Below, piece by piece: positions 45,504-54,341 of a stretch of 64,000 nt of DNA (positions within the stretch are counted from its first letter, which is position 1; each line of letters starts with the position of its first letter). Source of the DNA: Haladaptatus halobius. Its GTDB lineage: Archaea; Halobacteriota; Halobacteria; Halobacteriales; Haladaptataceae. The notes under the pieces are model-generated. The model did not search any database, was not told the origin of the DNA, and was given only the letters and a program-made list of their open reading frames with translations. Both the position numbers and the translations under genes were made by a program. The DNA is taken from positions 496,001-560,000 of the forward strand of contig NZ_CP085337.1 in NCBI RefSeq assembly GCF_020618475.1, given 5' to 3'.

Positions 45504-46534
45504 CGCGAAATCTCTTCGATCGTAGGTTCGACGAGTTGCACGCCGATAGTGTTGGTCACGTGGCCAATTTGTCGGTAGAACACGCCAATATCCGAGAGTG
45601 CAGTCTCTAGCTCTGTAGTCCGGTTGGACGGCACTGATAGGAGGAGACCGCCGCTCGTCTCTGCGCTTTCACCGTCTTCGAGGCCATATCCGAATAGTTG
45701 TGACAATTCGATCGTCCCTTCGATGATGGGAAGAGAGGTTATCTCGACCCCGACATCAGCGTTCTTTGCGAGGACTCTGGCCTGTCCTAACAGGCCAAAC
45801 CCGGTGACGTCCGTCGCCGCCGTGGCAAGTTCTCGGGCAGCCGCGGCGGCCTCGCGGTTTGGTGTAGTCATCCACGATAGCGCTTCGCCCCCTATTTCAT
45901 CGATTGACCGCTCAACTGTGTCCCTGACCGTCGCGCCGAATTCACCGTCTTTGACGCGAAGAGCGCCCATCGCGGGTTGGGTTCCGAGTGGCTTGGTTAA
46001 GTAGAGTTGCTCACCCGGTGTCGCATTGCGCGTACTGAGAAGGTCACTTGGTTTTGCGGTCGCCGTAACTGCACCGCCTGCAAACGGCCAAGGATTCAAG
46101 ATCGTGTGGCCACCGGCGACTATCCCATCCATCTCTTCAAACGCATCGAGGATACCCGCGAGCACGGCTGGCGCGTGTCCCGTCACCTCTCGCGGAAGCC
46201 CGAGGACTACCAGACAGCTTAGGTTGTCGATAGCTCCAGTGGCAAATGCGTCGCTTGCCGCGTTACAGGCTGCGACCCGTCCAAAGTCGTACGGATCGTC
46301 GATAATCGGCGTGAAGAAATCGACTGTAGAGACCAATGCAAAGTTGTCGTGTAATCGTTGTGCGGCGGCGTCCTCCCCGACGCCGAGAAGGAGGTCGTCC
46401 TGCCGTTCATCAAGGCCAACCTCAGCTAACAGCGATTCGAGATCGTTCTGTCCCACCTTACAGGAACACCCATGTAATTCGGCGAACTCGGTGAGAGCAG
46501 GAGAGTCATCACGGTTAGAATCGGTATCAATCAT
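45500..46534 (-). CDS. selD: selenophosphate synthetase (orphan SelD)
   Basis: This 344-residue protein has the catalytic segment G-C-S-C-K with Cys23 and Lys26, aligning with Cys17 and Lys20 of the E. coli enzyme. The substrate region is V-S-T-V-D-F-F-T-P-I-I-D-D-P-Y-D-F-G-R, followed by G-G-H-T-I-L. It makes selenophosphate from selenide and ATP. No SelA, SelB, Sec-tRNA or tRNA 2-selenouridine synthase was seen in the window; this orphan form with yqeB/yqeC is the known mark of SDMH systems. The start lies 8 bases inside the tusA-like gene end. Confidence 0.9.
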   Translation of the reverse strand: MIDTDSNRDDSPALTEFAELHGCSCKVGQNDLESLLAEVGLDERQDDLLLGVGEDAAAQRLHDNFALVSTVDFFTPIIDDPYDFGRVAACNAASDAFATGAIDNLSCLVVLGLPREVTGHAPAVLAGILDAFEEMDGIVAGGHTILNPWPFAGGAVTATAKPSDLLSTRNATPGEQLYLTKPLGTQPAMGALRVKDGEFGATVRDTVERSIDEIGGEALSWMTTPNREAAAAARELATAATDVTGFGLLGQARVLAKNADVGVEITSLPIIEGTIELSQLFGYGLEDGESAETSGGLLLSVPSNRTTELETALSDIGVFYRQIGHVTNTIGVQLVEPTIEEISR

Positions 46535-46787
46535 TGCGGTTCCGCTCCGATGTGATTGCTTCTTCAGTCATCGTAATACGGAGTTCGAACGCTTCAGTTG
46601 CGTCTTCATCACTGCTCTCGGTCACCTTGAATCCGTGTTTCGTACACGTCCGTCGCAGGTTCTGCTCCGCCGGCGGATAGTCTCCTCGAACGAACAGCTC
46701 ATCGCCAGGTTCCATCTCCGCGAGTTCTCGTCGAACGATGAGTGCTGGACGCGGGCAAACTTCACCCGTAACGTCAACGTGTTTCAT
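46527..46787 (-). CDS. TusA-like carrier coupled to selD (copy 2)
   Basis: The 86-residue protein has G-E-V-C-P-R-P with Cys11, then G-D-Y-P-P-A-E and R-R-T-C-T-K-H-G, as in copy 1. The gene overlaps selD by 8 bases, so translation is probably coupled and the products are likely to act together. A selenium carrier that hands selenide or selenopersulfide to or from SelD is the best inference. It is divergent from yqeC across 94 bases. Confidence 0.75.
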   Translation of the reverse strand: MKHVDVTGEVCPRPALIVRRELAEMEPGDELFVRGDYPPAEQNLRRTCTKHGFKVTESSDEDATEAFELRITMTEEAITSERNRND

Positions 46788-46881
46788 GTTCGTCCATTCT
46801 CCATGCGAATCAATAACATTGTCGTCTCTTCCCGTCGGTCACTAAGACAAAACTATTGTCCGTCGGATGTGACCGTGAAGT

Positions 46882-47640
46882 ATGAACCTCGCCGGAGCAT
46901 TCGGATTGAATGACCGGGAACTCGTGTCGTTCGTCGGCGCAGGCGGCAAAAAGACGGCAATGCGCTATCTTGCCATGGAGATGACGAACCGTAATCTCAC
47001 GGCGGGGTATACCACAACGACTCATATGCCACCGCCGGACGAGTTCCCGCTCGTGTTGGCTTTCCCGGATGAACTTCCAGCGGCACTTGTCGATTACGAG
47101 ACTCCTGTAGCATTCGCCAGCGATCGAGTCGAAAATCCAAAACGTGCTGACGAGAAGGTTCGTGGATATGACCAAACTGTCATCAATTCATTGTTTAGGC
47201 ACGGCACACTTGACGTGATTTTGGTCAAGGCCGATGGCGCTCGCCGTCGCGAATTCAAGGCTCCCGGATCGAACGAACCCGTCATTCCGGAGCTGAGTAC
47301 GTCGGTCATCGTGGTCGCTTCGGTTCGCGCAGTCGGGGCTCCACTGGAAGCACCGATAGTTCACCGTCCAGAACGGGTATCTACGATCACTGGACTCGAC
47401 ATCGCATCTCCTCTCACGTCCGAAGCTGTGGGTACAGTACTCGCGGACGAAGCTGGTGGGCTTAAGGACGTACCTGCTGAGGCGACCGCAATACTGCTGG
47501 TCAATAAGGCCGATACACCTGCCCAGAGGGAAACAGCGCGCGATATTGTATCGACGGTTTTTGAGCAAACTGATCGATTTGACCGTGCCATTGTCTCGTC
47601 CTTCGAGACAGAAACGCTCGAAGTTGCCGAAAATAAGTAA
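46882..47640 (+). CDS. yqeC: YqeC-like selenium cofactor protein
   Basis: The 252-residue protein begins with V-S-F-V-G-A-G-G-K-K-T-A, a P-loop-like motif, then A-G-Y-T-T-T-T-H-M. Later come V-K-A-D-G-A-R-R-R-E-F-K-A-P and L-V-N-K-A-D. This is the pattern of YqeC, a putative accessory protein for selenium-dependent molybdenum hydroxylases. The nucleotide-binding loop suggests NTP-driven insertion or handling of the Se-containing cofactor. It is divergent from tusA-selD. Confidence 0.8.
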   Translation: MNLAGAFGLNDRELVSFVGAGGKKTAMRYLAMEMTNRNLTAGYTTTTHMPPPDEFPLVLAFPDELPAALVDYETPVAFASDRVENPKRADEKVRGYDQTVINSLFRHGTLDVILVKADGARRREFKAPGSNEPVIPELSTSVIVVASVRAVGAPLEAPIVHRPERVSTITGLDIASPLTSEAVGTVLADEAGGLKDVPAEATAILLVNKADTPAQRETARDIVSTVFEQTDRFDRAIVSSFETETLEVAENK

Positions 47641-47685
47641 TAGGCGGTCGCCGTCAGTCACCTTCTGTTAATCAGCTCCCCGGCA

Positions 47686-48132
47686 CTAAGGCTCCAGTAA
47701 CGCGGCTGGGACGCCAAGATCCCTGTTTTCTATCTGAATAACAGTGAAAGCTAAGGCCAAGATGGTCGCAATGTATGGGTAGGTGGCCATGATTATCGGG
47801 TGCAGAAGGAACTCTAAAACCGGGTTGACGATGTCTGCCAGTGGCGTTCCCGCACTGAGTTGGAGCGAGATCGCTTGTGCCCGCAACTGGAGCGCATCTA
47901 GCAGTCCGAAGAGGTACGCACCACTGTTGACGAATGGGGCCCAACTGTCCTGGGCAAGGTCAGGAACACAGTATCGAAGAAGCGATCGGCCATCGAAGAT
48001 TGTAACCTCGATGTATGGGAAAATAGCATGTTCTCTGATAAGGACGAATCGTACCTCTTCCAGAAGATGAGTAGCTCTGTCGAGGGAGTCGAGGGGAAGT
48101 GCCATAATAGCGTCCATCACCTTTTCAGACAA
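47686..48132 (-). CDS. hypothetical protein with hydrophobic C-terminus
   Basis: The 148-residue frame has L-L-H-P-I-I-M-A-T-Y-P-Y-I-A-T-I-L-A-L-A-F near the C-terminus, a possible membrane segment, and a more polar N-terminal half. I do not recognise a family. It is between yqeC and a cysteine-synthase-like gene, and may belong to the island or be a passenger. Confidence 0.4.
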   Translation of the reverse strand: MSEKVMDAIMALPLDSLDRATHLLEEVRFVLIREHAIFPYIEVTIFDGRSLLRYCVPDLAQDSWAPFVNSGAYLFGLLDALQLRAQAISLQLSAGTPLADIVNPVLEFLLHPIIMATYPYIATILALAFTVIQIENRDLGVPAALLEP

Positions 48133-48252
48133 TCCTTTCAGACTCGTCCATTAGATAGGATACGTTCAAGCAAATTCTCCATATTAGGTAAGTTATGTAA
48201 ATAATCTTTAATTTCAGTGGATATTTCTACTTTGGAGTAGATGTATGGACGT

Positions 48253-49299
48253 ATGACCCCGTCAGACAATAATATAGATTCCGCCGCGACTGATATACTC
48301 GCAAACATCGGCGAGACGCCATTGGTGGAACTCCCGAACGCTAGCGACGACGTTGATGCGACCATTTACGCCAAACTCGAATTCGTCAACCCGTCGGGCA
48401 GCATCAAAGACCGTATTTACCACGAAATGATCACCGCTGCTGAGGATCGCGGTGAGCTCGAATCGGGCATGGAGATCATCGAGTGCTCGACGGGTAATGC
48501 CGGGATCGCATGCACGCTAGTCGGTACCCAGCTCGGCTACGACGTGACGATCGTCATGCCAGAAGGAATGAGCGAGGAACGCAAGAAGGTTATTCGAGCT
48601 TACGGCGGTCGACTCATCGAAACGCCCGGTGGTGAGAGCGACGTTGATCTCGCAGTGAACCGCGTTGAGGAGATGCTCGATGAGTCCCCAGGCAAGTATT
48701 GGTTTCCGAACCAATTCAGCAATCCCGACAACCCAATCGCTCACGAAAAGACCACTGGCCCGGAAATCGTAGAGCAACTCGGCGGCGCCCCGGATGCATT
48801 CGTTGCGGGGCAGGGTACGGGTGGAACCGTCACTGGCGTCGGTCGGCGACTCCGCGAAGTAGATTCGAATACGTCTATCTATGCTCTCGAACCGAAGGAA
48901 GCGCCCTTATTATCCTGTCGCCAGTGGGGAACGCACGAAATTGAGGGTATCGGTGACGGGTTCGTACCTAAGAACCTCGATCCAGAACTCCTCGACGGTG
49001 TGGTGACTGTCGAGAGCGATGCCGCTATCGAGCGCGCCCGTTCGCTCGCCGAGGAGGAAGGCGTCTTCTGCGGCATTTCCAGTGGGGCCAACGTCGAAGG
49101 GGCTATCCGAATGGCTCGTGAACACCCCGAATTCGACGAAATCGTGACCATTGTCACAGACACCGGTCATCGCTACTTCACGACGAAACTCTTCGAGCCA
49201 GACCACGAAATTGATATTCCTGACCGGGATCATCCACTCGACGAGCACTCTCGTGAAGTCCTTGAACGCTACCAAGATCAGTGGGTTATCATCGATTAG
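48253..49299 (+). CDS. cysteine-synthase-family PLP enzyme
   Basis: The protein of about 348 residues has N-P-S-G-S-I-K-D-R with the Schiff-base Lys, S-T-G-N-A-G-I-A and the phosphate loop G-Q-G-T-G-G-T-V-T-G-V-G. These are the marks of O-acetylserine sulfhydrylase / cystathionine beta-synthase-type enzymes. It may supply cysteine for Fe-S and cofactor assembly, or use sulfide or selenide. ATG 48253 is used; ATG 48241 is in frame. It is followed 39 bases later by moeA. Confidence 0.8.
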   Translation: MTPSDNNIDSAATDILANIGETPLVELPNASDDVDATIYAKLEFVNPSGSIKDRIYHEMITAAEDRGELESGMEIIECSTGNAGIACTLVGTQLGYDVTIVMPEGMSEERKKVIRAYGGRLIETPGGESDVDLAVNRVEEMLDESPGKYWFPNQFSNPDNPIAHEKTTGPEIVEQLGGAPDAFVAGQGTGGTVTGVGRRLREVDSNTSIYALEPKEAPLLSCRQWGTHEIEGIGDGFVPKNLDPELLDGVVTVESDAAIERARSLAEEEGVFCGISSGANVEGAIRMAREHPEFDEIVTIVTDTGHRYFTTKLFEPDHEIDIPDRDHPLDEHSREVLERYQDQWVIID

Positions 49300-49338
49300 C
49301 GACATAAAGGATATAGACGAACACCGAGACCTCCAAGT

Positions 49339-50577
49339 ATGTCAGATGATCACGGTCATCCCACCCATGACCACGGTGATATAATCAGTCGATCCGAAGC
49401 CGTCGAGTTGGTGCTCTCGCTTCGGTCTCAAGCACTGGAGACACAGTCGGCCGAGCGTGTCCCGATAACTGAAGCATTCGAGGGATACGTGCTGGTTGAC
49501 TCACTCGTTGCTGAATTTGACGTGCCTGCGCATAGTCACTCTACAATGGATGGATTCGCGTTTGACGCGACCGAACCGTACCCGTTTGAAGTCATCGACG
49601 GGGAGGTGTTTCCTGAGGACGACCCGCCATCCTTGGAAGCGAACGAAGCCGTGCGCGTTGCCACTGGTGCGCCGATTCCTGAGGAGGCTAATGCTGTACT
49701 GAAAATCGAAGAAGCGACCGTTCGCGACGAAACCCTTCGCGGTTCAGACATCGATCCCGGTACGTACGTATACAAACGAGGTAGCAACGTCGCCGCAGGG
49801 GAGACCCTCTTTGAGGCCGGTGAACGTCTCTCAGCAAAGGATGCTATCCTGCTCCGAGACCTCGGGTACGATTCCGTCTCCGTTGCAAAGCAGTTCGATA
49901 TTGGGCTGCTGGCAACTGGAACCGAAATTCAGGAGGGGCGAACCGCCGACCTGGACTCACCAATGCTGGCGTCGCTGGTTCGGTCGTGGAATCACGAGGT
50001 AGAATACGAGGGAGCCGTACCTGACGAGTACGACCGCGTTGAGGACGCTATCGCAACAATTGCAGCAGAACGCGACGTGGTTATTACTACAGGTGGGACG
50101 AGCGTTGGCAAAAAAGATCACGTCATTCGTGAACTCCGGTCGTTGGGTAATGTCCGGTTTCACAGAGTTCGTGTCCGTCCCGGAAAACCGATTGCAGCCG
50201 CGACGATTCCAGATTTCGATGCTGTCGTATTTGCCGTCCCTGGCAAACCAGTCGGCGCTCATACTATTGCGACGCTTGTGTTGCGGCCGTTCTTTACCGG
50301 CGTAAAGTCTCTTCCGCGAGTGACAGCCACTGCTAGTGTCGGAATAGATGTGCCGACGGAGGGGTTCGAGTATGCCATTCCTGTTACTCTTAATGACGGT
50401 GTTGCAGAACCGCTCGGACACGAGAGTTCATCACTTTCCGTGTACGACGGTATGTTCGATCCGAGCGTCCTCTCTTCAAGTACTCGGGCGACCCGTTCGG
50501 ATGGATTCGTCTTGACAGAGTCCGGATTTGAAACAGAGGAACCAGTAAGCGTCGTCCCGTACACAGCGACAGAATGA
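49339..50577 (+). CDS. moeA: molybdopterin molybdotransferase MoeA
   Basis: This 412-residue protein has the MoeA layout: S-T-M-D-G-F-A-F in the N-terminal domain, A-T-G-A-P-I-P, and the molybdopterin-binding fold with T-T-G-G-T-S-V-G-K-K-D and P-G-K-P. A domain IV-like end follows. It inserts molybdate into adenylated molybdopterin. An N-terminal extension with several His residues (H-G-H-P-T-H-D-H-G) may bind metal. It overlaps mocA by 4 bases. Confidence 0.9.
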   Translation: MSDDHGHPTHDHGDIISRSEAVELVLSLRSQALETQSAERVPITEAFEGYVLVDSLVAEFDVPAHSHSTMDGFAFDATEPYPFEVIDGEVFPEDDPPSLEANEAVRVATGAPIPEEANAVLKIEEATVRDETLRGSDIDPGTYVYKRGSNVAAGETLFEAGERLSAKDAILLRDLGYDSVSVAKQFDIGLLATGTEIQEGRTADLDSPMLASLVRSWNHEVEYEGAVPDEYDRVEDAIATIAAERDVVITTGGTSVGKKDHVIRELRSLGNVRFHRVRVRPGKPIAAATIPDFDAVVFAVPGKPVGAHTIATLVLRPFFTGVKSLPRVTATASVGIDVPTEGFEYAIPVTLNDGVAEPLGHESSSLSVYDGMFDPSVLSSSTRATRSDGFVLTESGFETEEPVSVVPYTATE

Positions 50578-51221
50578 CTGGCGATGAAATTTCAGACAGC
50601 AAGGGTAGTGATCCACTCACTTTCGACGATGATAGACGGGTCATCGGCGGCATTCTTCTCGCCGCCGGCAAAGGCGAGCGTTTTGAAGGCGGTAACAAAC
50701 TTCTTGCATCAGTCGATGATGAACCCCTCATTCGTCACTCGGTGCAGTCACTCTTGCACGCTGGTCTCGATGAAACCTTCGTAGTCATCGGACATGACGC
50801 CGAAGCAGTTCGCGATCAACTAATTGATTTAGGTGTATCATTCCGGTACAACGAGGATTACGCCGAGGGTCAGAGTACGTCGGTTCACGTCGGGGTTGAG
50901 GTTGCTCAAGATCGAAATTGGGATGCCGCCATCTTCGCACTTGGAGATATGCCGTTTGTGGATTCCGAAACGATGGACGCTCTAGTGAATGCGTATCGGA
51001 GTGGTACAGGTACCATCATTGCGGCAGCGTACAATGGAAAACGCGGCAACCCCGTTCTCTTCGACGCGAAGCACTTCGCTGCACTTTCAGACGTGGCTGG
51101 TGATCGGGGTGGTCGGCGACTAATCGAGGAACACGACGAATCCGTGCTGATCGAAACGAACGACGCTGGTGTCACACAGGATATTGATTCCCGGGACAAT
51201 CTCCAACAGTATACTGAGTAG
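50574..51221 (+). CDS. mocA: molybdenum cofactor cytidylyltransferase MocA-like
   Basis: The 215-residue nucleotidyltransferase has I-L-L-A-A-G-K-G-E-R-F, then N-K-L-L, then A-L-G-D-M-P-F-V and R-G-N-P-V-L-F. That is the MocA pattern: CMP transfer onto Mo-molybdopterin to give the dinucleotide cofactor used by xanthine-dehydrogenase-type enzymes. The position behind moeA and the YqeB/YqeC genes fits that role. A MobA-like GTP enzyme is less likely. Confidence 0.85.
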   Translation: MTGDEISDSKGSDPLTFDDDRRVIGGILLAAGKGERFEGGNKLLASVDDEPLIRHSVQSLLHAGLDETFVVIGHDAEAVRDQLIDLGVSFRYNEDYAEGQSTSVHVGVEVAQDRNWDAAIFALGDMPFVDSETMDALVNAYRSGTGTIIAAAYNGKRGNPVLFDAKHFAALSDVAGDRGGRRLIEEHDESVLIETNDAGVTQDIDSRDNLQQYTE

Positions 51222-51369
51222 CCACATGGTTTCAACTCCATTCTGCCACAAGCCGTGAGAAGAGCGGACGTATTTGGCAATTTCTGTGACTCAACTTCGG
51301 CTGTGGACGTAGTTCTTTTTCGCAAATCACATCCCAATTGATATCATACCGATCCTGAAGAACAGGGTC

Positions 51370-52419
51370 TTAGCATTGAGTCTTCCAGAGGTGAATAGCC
51401 ATCTTTGGAAGTGAAATACAAATACGGTCGCGGTTGTCAATATTGTATTGTTTGTAGACCATTGGAGACAGATGAACCATCACCTCATGGTCGGTGCCGT
51501 CGGGCCGCACCGTCACCCAGTATGAGTTGCCGGCGAAATGTTGCCGTATTAGTTTACACGGAATCACGTTCTCTTCAGGGTCATTCTCGGCATCGCCAGA
51601 GAGACGAATCTGTTCAGGACGAACACAGAATACAACATCATCACCCGGTGAAACGGCCGAATCAGCTCCCATTTCAATAGTATAGCTCTCCCAATCCAGT
51701 TGAGTTGCGGATTCACACTCGCGTACTAGCGCTCTAAACTGGTTCGGATTTCCAGTGAACGTAGCAACGAACGAAGACGCCGGGCGTTCGAAGACTTCCT
51801 TCGGCGTTCCGGCCTGACGAACCGTCCCGTCCCGCATCACTACAATGCGATCACCGAGGACGCTCGCATCCTGTTGATCATGGGTCACGTAAAGCACCGG
51901 GATGTCGAGATCAGCGAGAAACGACCGTAGTTCCCCACGCAGCCGATTTTTGATCGGGGCATCGAGGTTTGTCAACGGTTCGTCGAGGAGCAGTGCTGCT
52001 GGGTCGGCAGCGAGAGCCCGTGCCAACGCGACACGCTGTTTTTCACCACCAGAAAGCCCATTCGGTAGCTTATGGAGTATGTCGGTGATTTCTAGACTCA
52101 TAGCGAGTTCCGTGATAATATTCGGGGATGTAGCTGCGTAGGCAATATTCTCACGGGCAGTCATATGCGGAAACAGTGCTCCATCCTGAAAGAGCAAGGA
52201 AACATTGCGGTCTTCCGACGCTAGGCCGTCGAGGATGCGACCATCGAGTCGAATAGTGCCTTCGTCGGGCAAACAGATACCCGCAATCATTGATAACAGC
52301 GTTGTCTTTCCGCAACCAGATGGCCCGAGCACGGCAAGCACCTCATCCTTGACCGTCATGTTGACTGGACCGAGCCTAAAGTCAGAATACTGTTTGACAA
52401 GGTCATCGAGTTCCAGCAT
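51370..52419 (-). CDS. tungstate/molybdate ABC transporter, ATP-binding subunit
   Basis: The protein has Walker A G-P-S-G-C-G-K-T-T, signature L-S-G-G-E-K-Q-R-V, Walker B L-L-L-D-E-P and H-loop V-T-H-D. A C-terminal TOBE-like domain (about 240-345) follows. It drives import with the permease at 52422-53222. ATG 52419 is preferred, 2 bases after the permease stop; an in-frame ATG at 52431 is possible. It matches WtpC/ModC-like subunits. Confidence 0.85.
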   Translation of the reverse strand: MLELDDLVKQYSDFRLGPVNMTVKDEVLAVLGPSGCGKTTLLSMIAGICLPDEGTIRLDGRILDGLASEDRNVSLLFQDGALFPHMTARENIAYAATSPNIITELAMSLEITDILHKLPNGLSGGEKQRVALARALAADPAALLLDEPLTNLDAPIKNRLRGELRSFLADLDIPVLYVTHDQQDASVLGDRIVVMRDGTVRQAGTPKEVFERPASSFVATFTGNPNQFRALVRECESATQLDWESYTIEMGADSAVSPGDDVVFCVRPEQIRLSGDAENDPEENVIPCKLIRQHFAGNSYWVTVRPDGTDHEVMVHLSPMVYKQYNIDNRDRICISLPKMAIHLWKTQC

Positions 52420-52421
52420 TA

Positions 52422-53222
52422 TTATCTCCATGGACTTTTGCCGAGAACAGTGAGCACTACAAGTGCTCCGACCGAAATCAGGAGTAGGATGATCGCCACG
52501 GGAAAGGCGGCTTCAAGACCACGGGACATAAACGCGAACCAAATCTGAATCGGCATTGTCCGCGGGTAGTAAGCCATCATCACCGTCGCACCGAATTCTC
52601 CCATCGCGCGAGCGAACGCCAATGTGATTCCAGCAATGATTCCCGGCTTTGCTAACGGCAATGAGATCGCCCAGAATGTTGTCATGCTATCCTTGCCGAG
52701 CGTTCGTGAAACGTGTTCGAGTTGTCGATCCACACCCTCGAACGCGGCTTTTGCCGTCACCACCACAAAGGGTGACGCAACGAATGTCTGTGCGAGTACG
52801 ACTCCAGCGAACGACCGCGTAAGTGGGATCCCTGCTTGGGCGGCTGCAGCCCCGATGGGTTCATTCGGGCCGAACACTGACAGAAGCACCATTCCACTGA
52901 CGACCGGAGGCAAGACGAGCGGCAGGACAACGAGTGCAGTTACAACGGTTTGTCTCCAAGATGTCGTGCGAGCGAGCCAATATGCCAGCGGAACGCCTAA
53001 CAGGGTGGCGATCGCTGTACTCGTCAGCGCACTCGCTAGTGAGGTGGCTGCTGCATTCCTGATTTCACTCTGCAGTAGCTTCACAGTGAGCGTTCCTGGC
53101 GTCTGACTGATGAGCGAGACGAGCGGTACGAGATAGTAGAGGAGCAAGATAGATCCAAGTAGTACTGTTATTGTTCGCCAGTCACTGGTCAATGTGTTAC
53201 GGCGTGAGCGTCGCTGGAACAT
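52422..53222 (-). CDS. tungstate/molybdate ABC transporter, permease
   Basis: The permease of about 266 residues has six or so transmembrane segments. Its cytoplasmic loop E-F-G-A-T-V-M-M-A is part of the ModB/WtpB EAA-type motif. The ATG at 53222 gives the normal length; the frame extends to 53336 without family support. It overlaps the binding-protein gene by 26 bases, so one operon is likely. Confidence 0.85.
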   Translation of the reverse strand: MFQRRSRRNTLTSDWRTITVLLGSILLLYYLVPLVSLISQTPGTLTVKLLQSEIRNAAATSLASALTSTAIATLLGVPLAYWLARTTSWRQTVVTALVVLPLVLPPVVSGMVLLSVFGPNEPIGAAAAQAGIPLTRSFAGVVLAQTFVASPFVVVTAKAAFEGVDRQLEHVSRTLGKDSMTTFWAISLPLAKPGIIAGITLAFARAMGEFGATVMMAYYPRTMPIQIWFAFMSRGLEAAFPVAIILLLISVGALVVLTVLGKSPWR

Positions 53223-54117
53223 GTCCTTTGTATGTTGGGTATGATGAGGGGATACGGAAACCGAATGTTTCGAGGTAATTCCCTTGAATGAGTGTTTCGA
53301 AGACGCTGCGCGTTCGTTCGTTGTAGTGACCGTCACAAATCGTTGCTGCGTAGCTAATCACCCCACCAGTCACGGATCGGTTTTCTGTTAGCGAGTGCGA
53401 TACGGTCGAGTACCAGTTGTCAACGTACTTGGGATTACTCAAGTCGATTTGGTCAGGAAGGTCAATATACTCGTAGTCCCGTTCAACCGCCATATTACGA
53501 TAGACGACGGCCGCATCAAGGCCACCCGTCTCGAAATGACTGAGAAGTTCGGTTTCGGGATACAGTTGCCGTGCCCTCAGTATGTCGTTGGTGAGATCAG
53601 GTCGTTCGTAGAACTTGCTTGCGAGGCGGAGCAAGAAAAGTGTGCGATAGCCAAGTGGATCGAGTGTCGGATCGGTGCGACCGAGGGTCACTTCTTTATC
53701 TCGCAGTGGTGCATACCAATGATCTGCGCTGGCAACTCGTCTTCCCGCTTTGGTATCCGAATTATAGGCAACGACGATAGCATTGCTGGCATACTTTGTG
53801 TACCACGCTTCTTGAAGGATAGAATCAAACAGGGCTGGCTCAGCGAGTGCGACGATGTCAGGGTTTCGTTGCTCTTCGTCAACCATTCGTGCGGCGGTAA
53901 CAGAACCGTGGCTCTCGATTTCGAGAGGAACGTCAATTTCTGATGTGAGTCCTTCGCTGAGCGCGAGCTGTAGACTACCTGCAGAGAGGATCGAAACCGA
54001 TGGTGAAGCTCGAGACTTCTGCCGGATAGCCTGACAGCCCCCAAGCCCCGCTATAATCCCTGGAGCTGTACATGCAAGTACCGCTCTTCGGGTCACGGTC
54101 GGGCTATCCGACTCCAT
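53197..54117 (-). CDS. tungstate/molybdate ABC transporter, binding lipoprotein
   Basis: This 306-residue protein has an N-terminal twin-arginine signal (T-R-R-A-V-L-A) and lipobox L-G-G-C, so it is exported by Tat and anchored by a lipid. The mature part has A-G-S-L-Q-L-A-L-S-E and other features of the ModA/WtpA family. It would capture molybdate or tungstate outside the membrane. It is the first gene of the three-gene operon. Confidence 0.85.
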   Translation of the reverse strand: MESDSPTVTRRAVLACTAPGIIAGLGGCQAIRQKSRASPSVSILSAGSLQLALSEGLTSEIDVPLEIESHGSVTAARMVDEEQRNPDIVALAEPALFDSILQEAWYTKYASNAIVVAYNSDTKAGRRVASADHWYAPLRDKEVTLGRTDPTLDPLGYRTLFLLRLASKFYERPDLTNDILRARQLYPETELLSHFETGGLDAAVVYRNMAVERDYEYIDLPDQIDLSNPKYVDNWYSTVSHSLTENRSVTGGVISYAATICDGHYNERTRSVFETLIQGNYLETFGFRIPSSYPTYKGHVPATLTP

Positions 54118-54341
54118 TTCGGTGAATAACTGTACAGGGTTACTCTAAACTCTTTTGTTAACCATATTCAGTTAAACATCAGCTTTATAGATTTTCTGAC
54201 GGCATGAAGTGGATTCACCGTTCGTGGCAAATCGTTTGCGAACTTTCACAAGATATGTGGCTTTGTTTGGCCACACAATTGTATGGCTATCGTGCCAACA
54301 AATACCTAGCTATATGATAACGTAGGTAATATCTCGTAACT

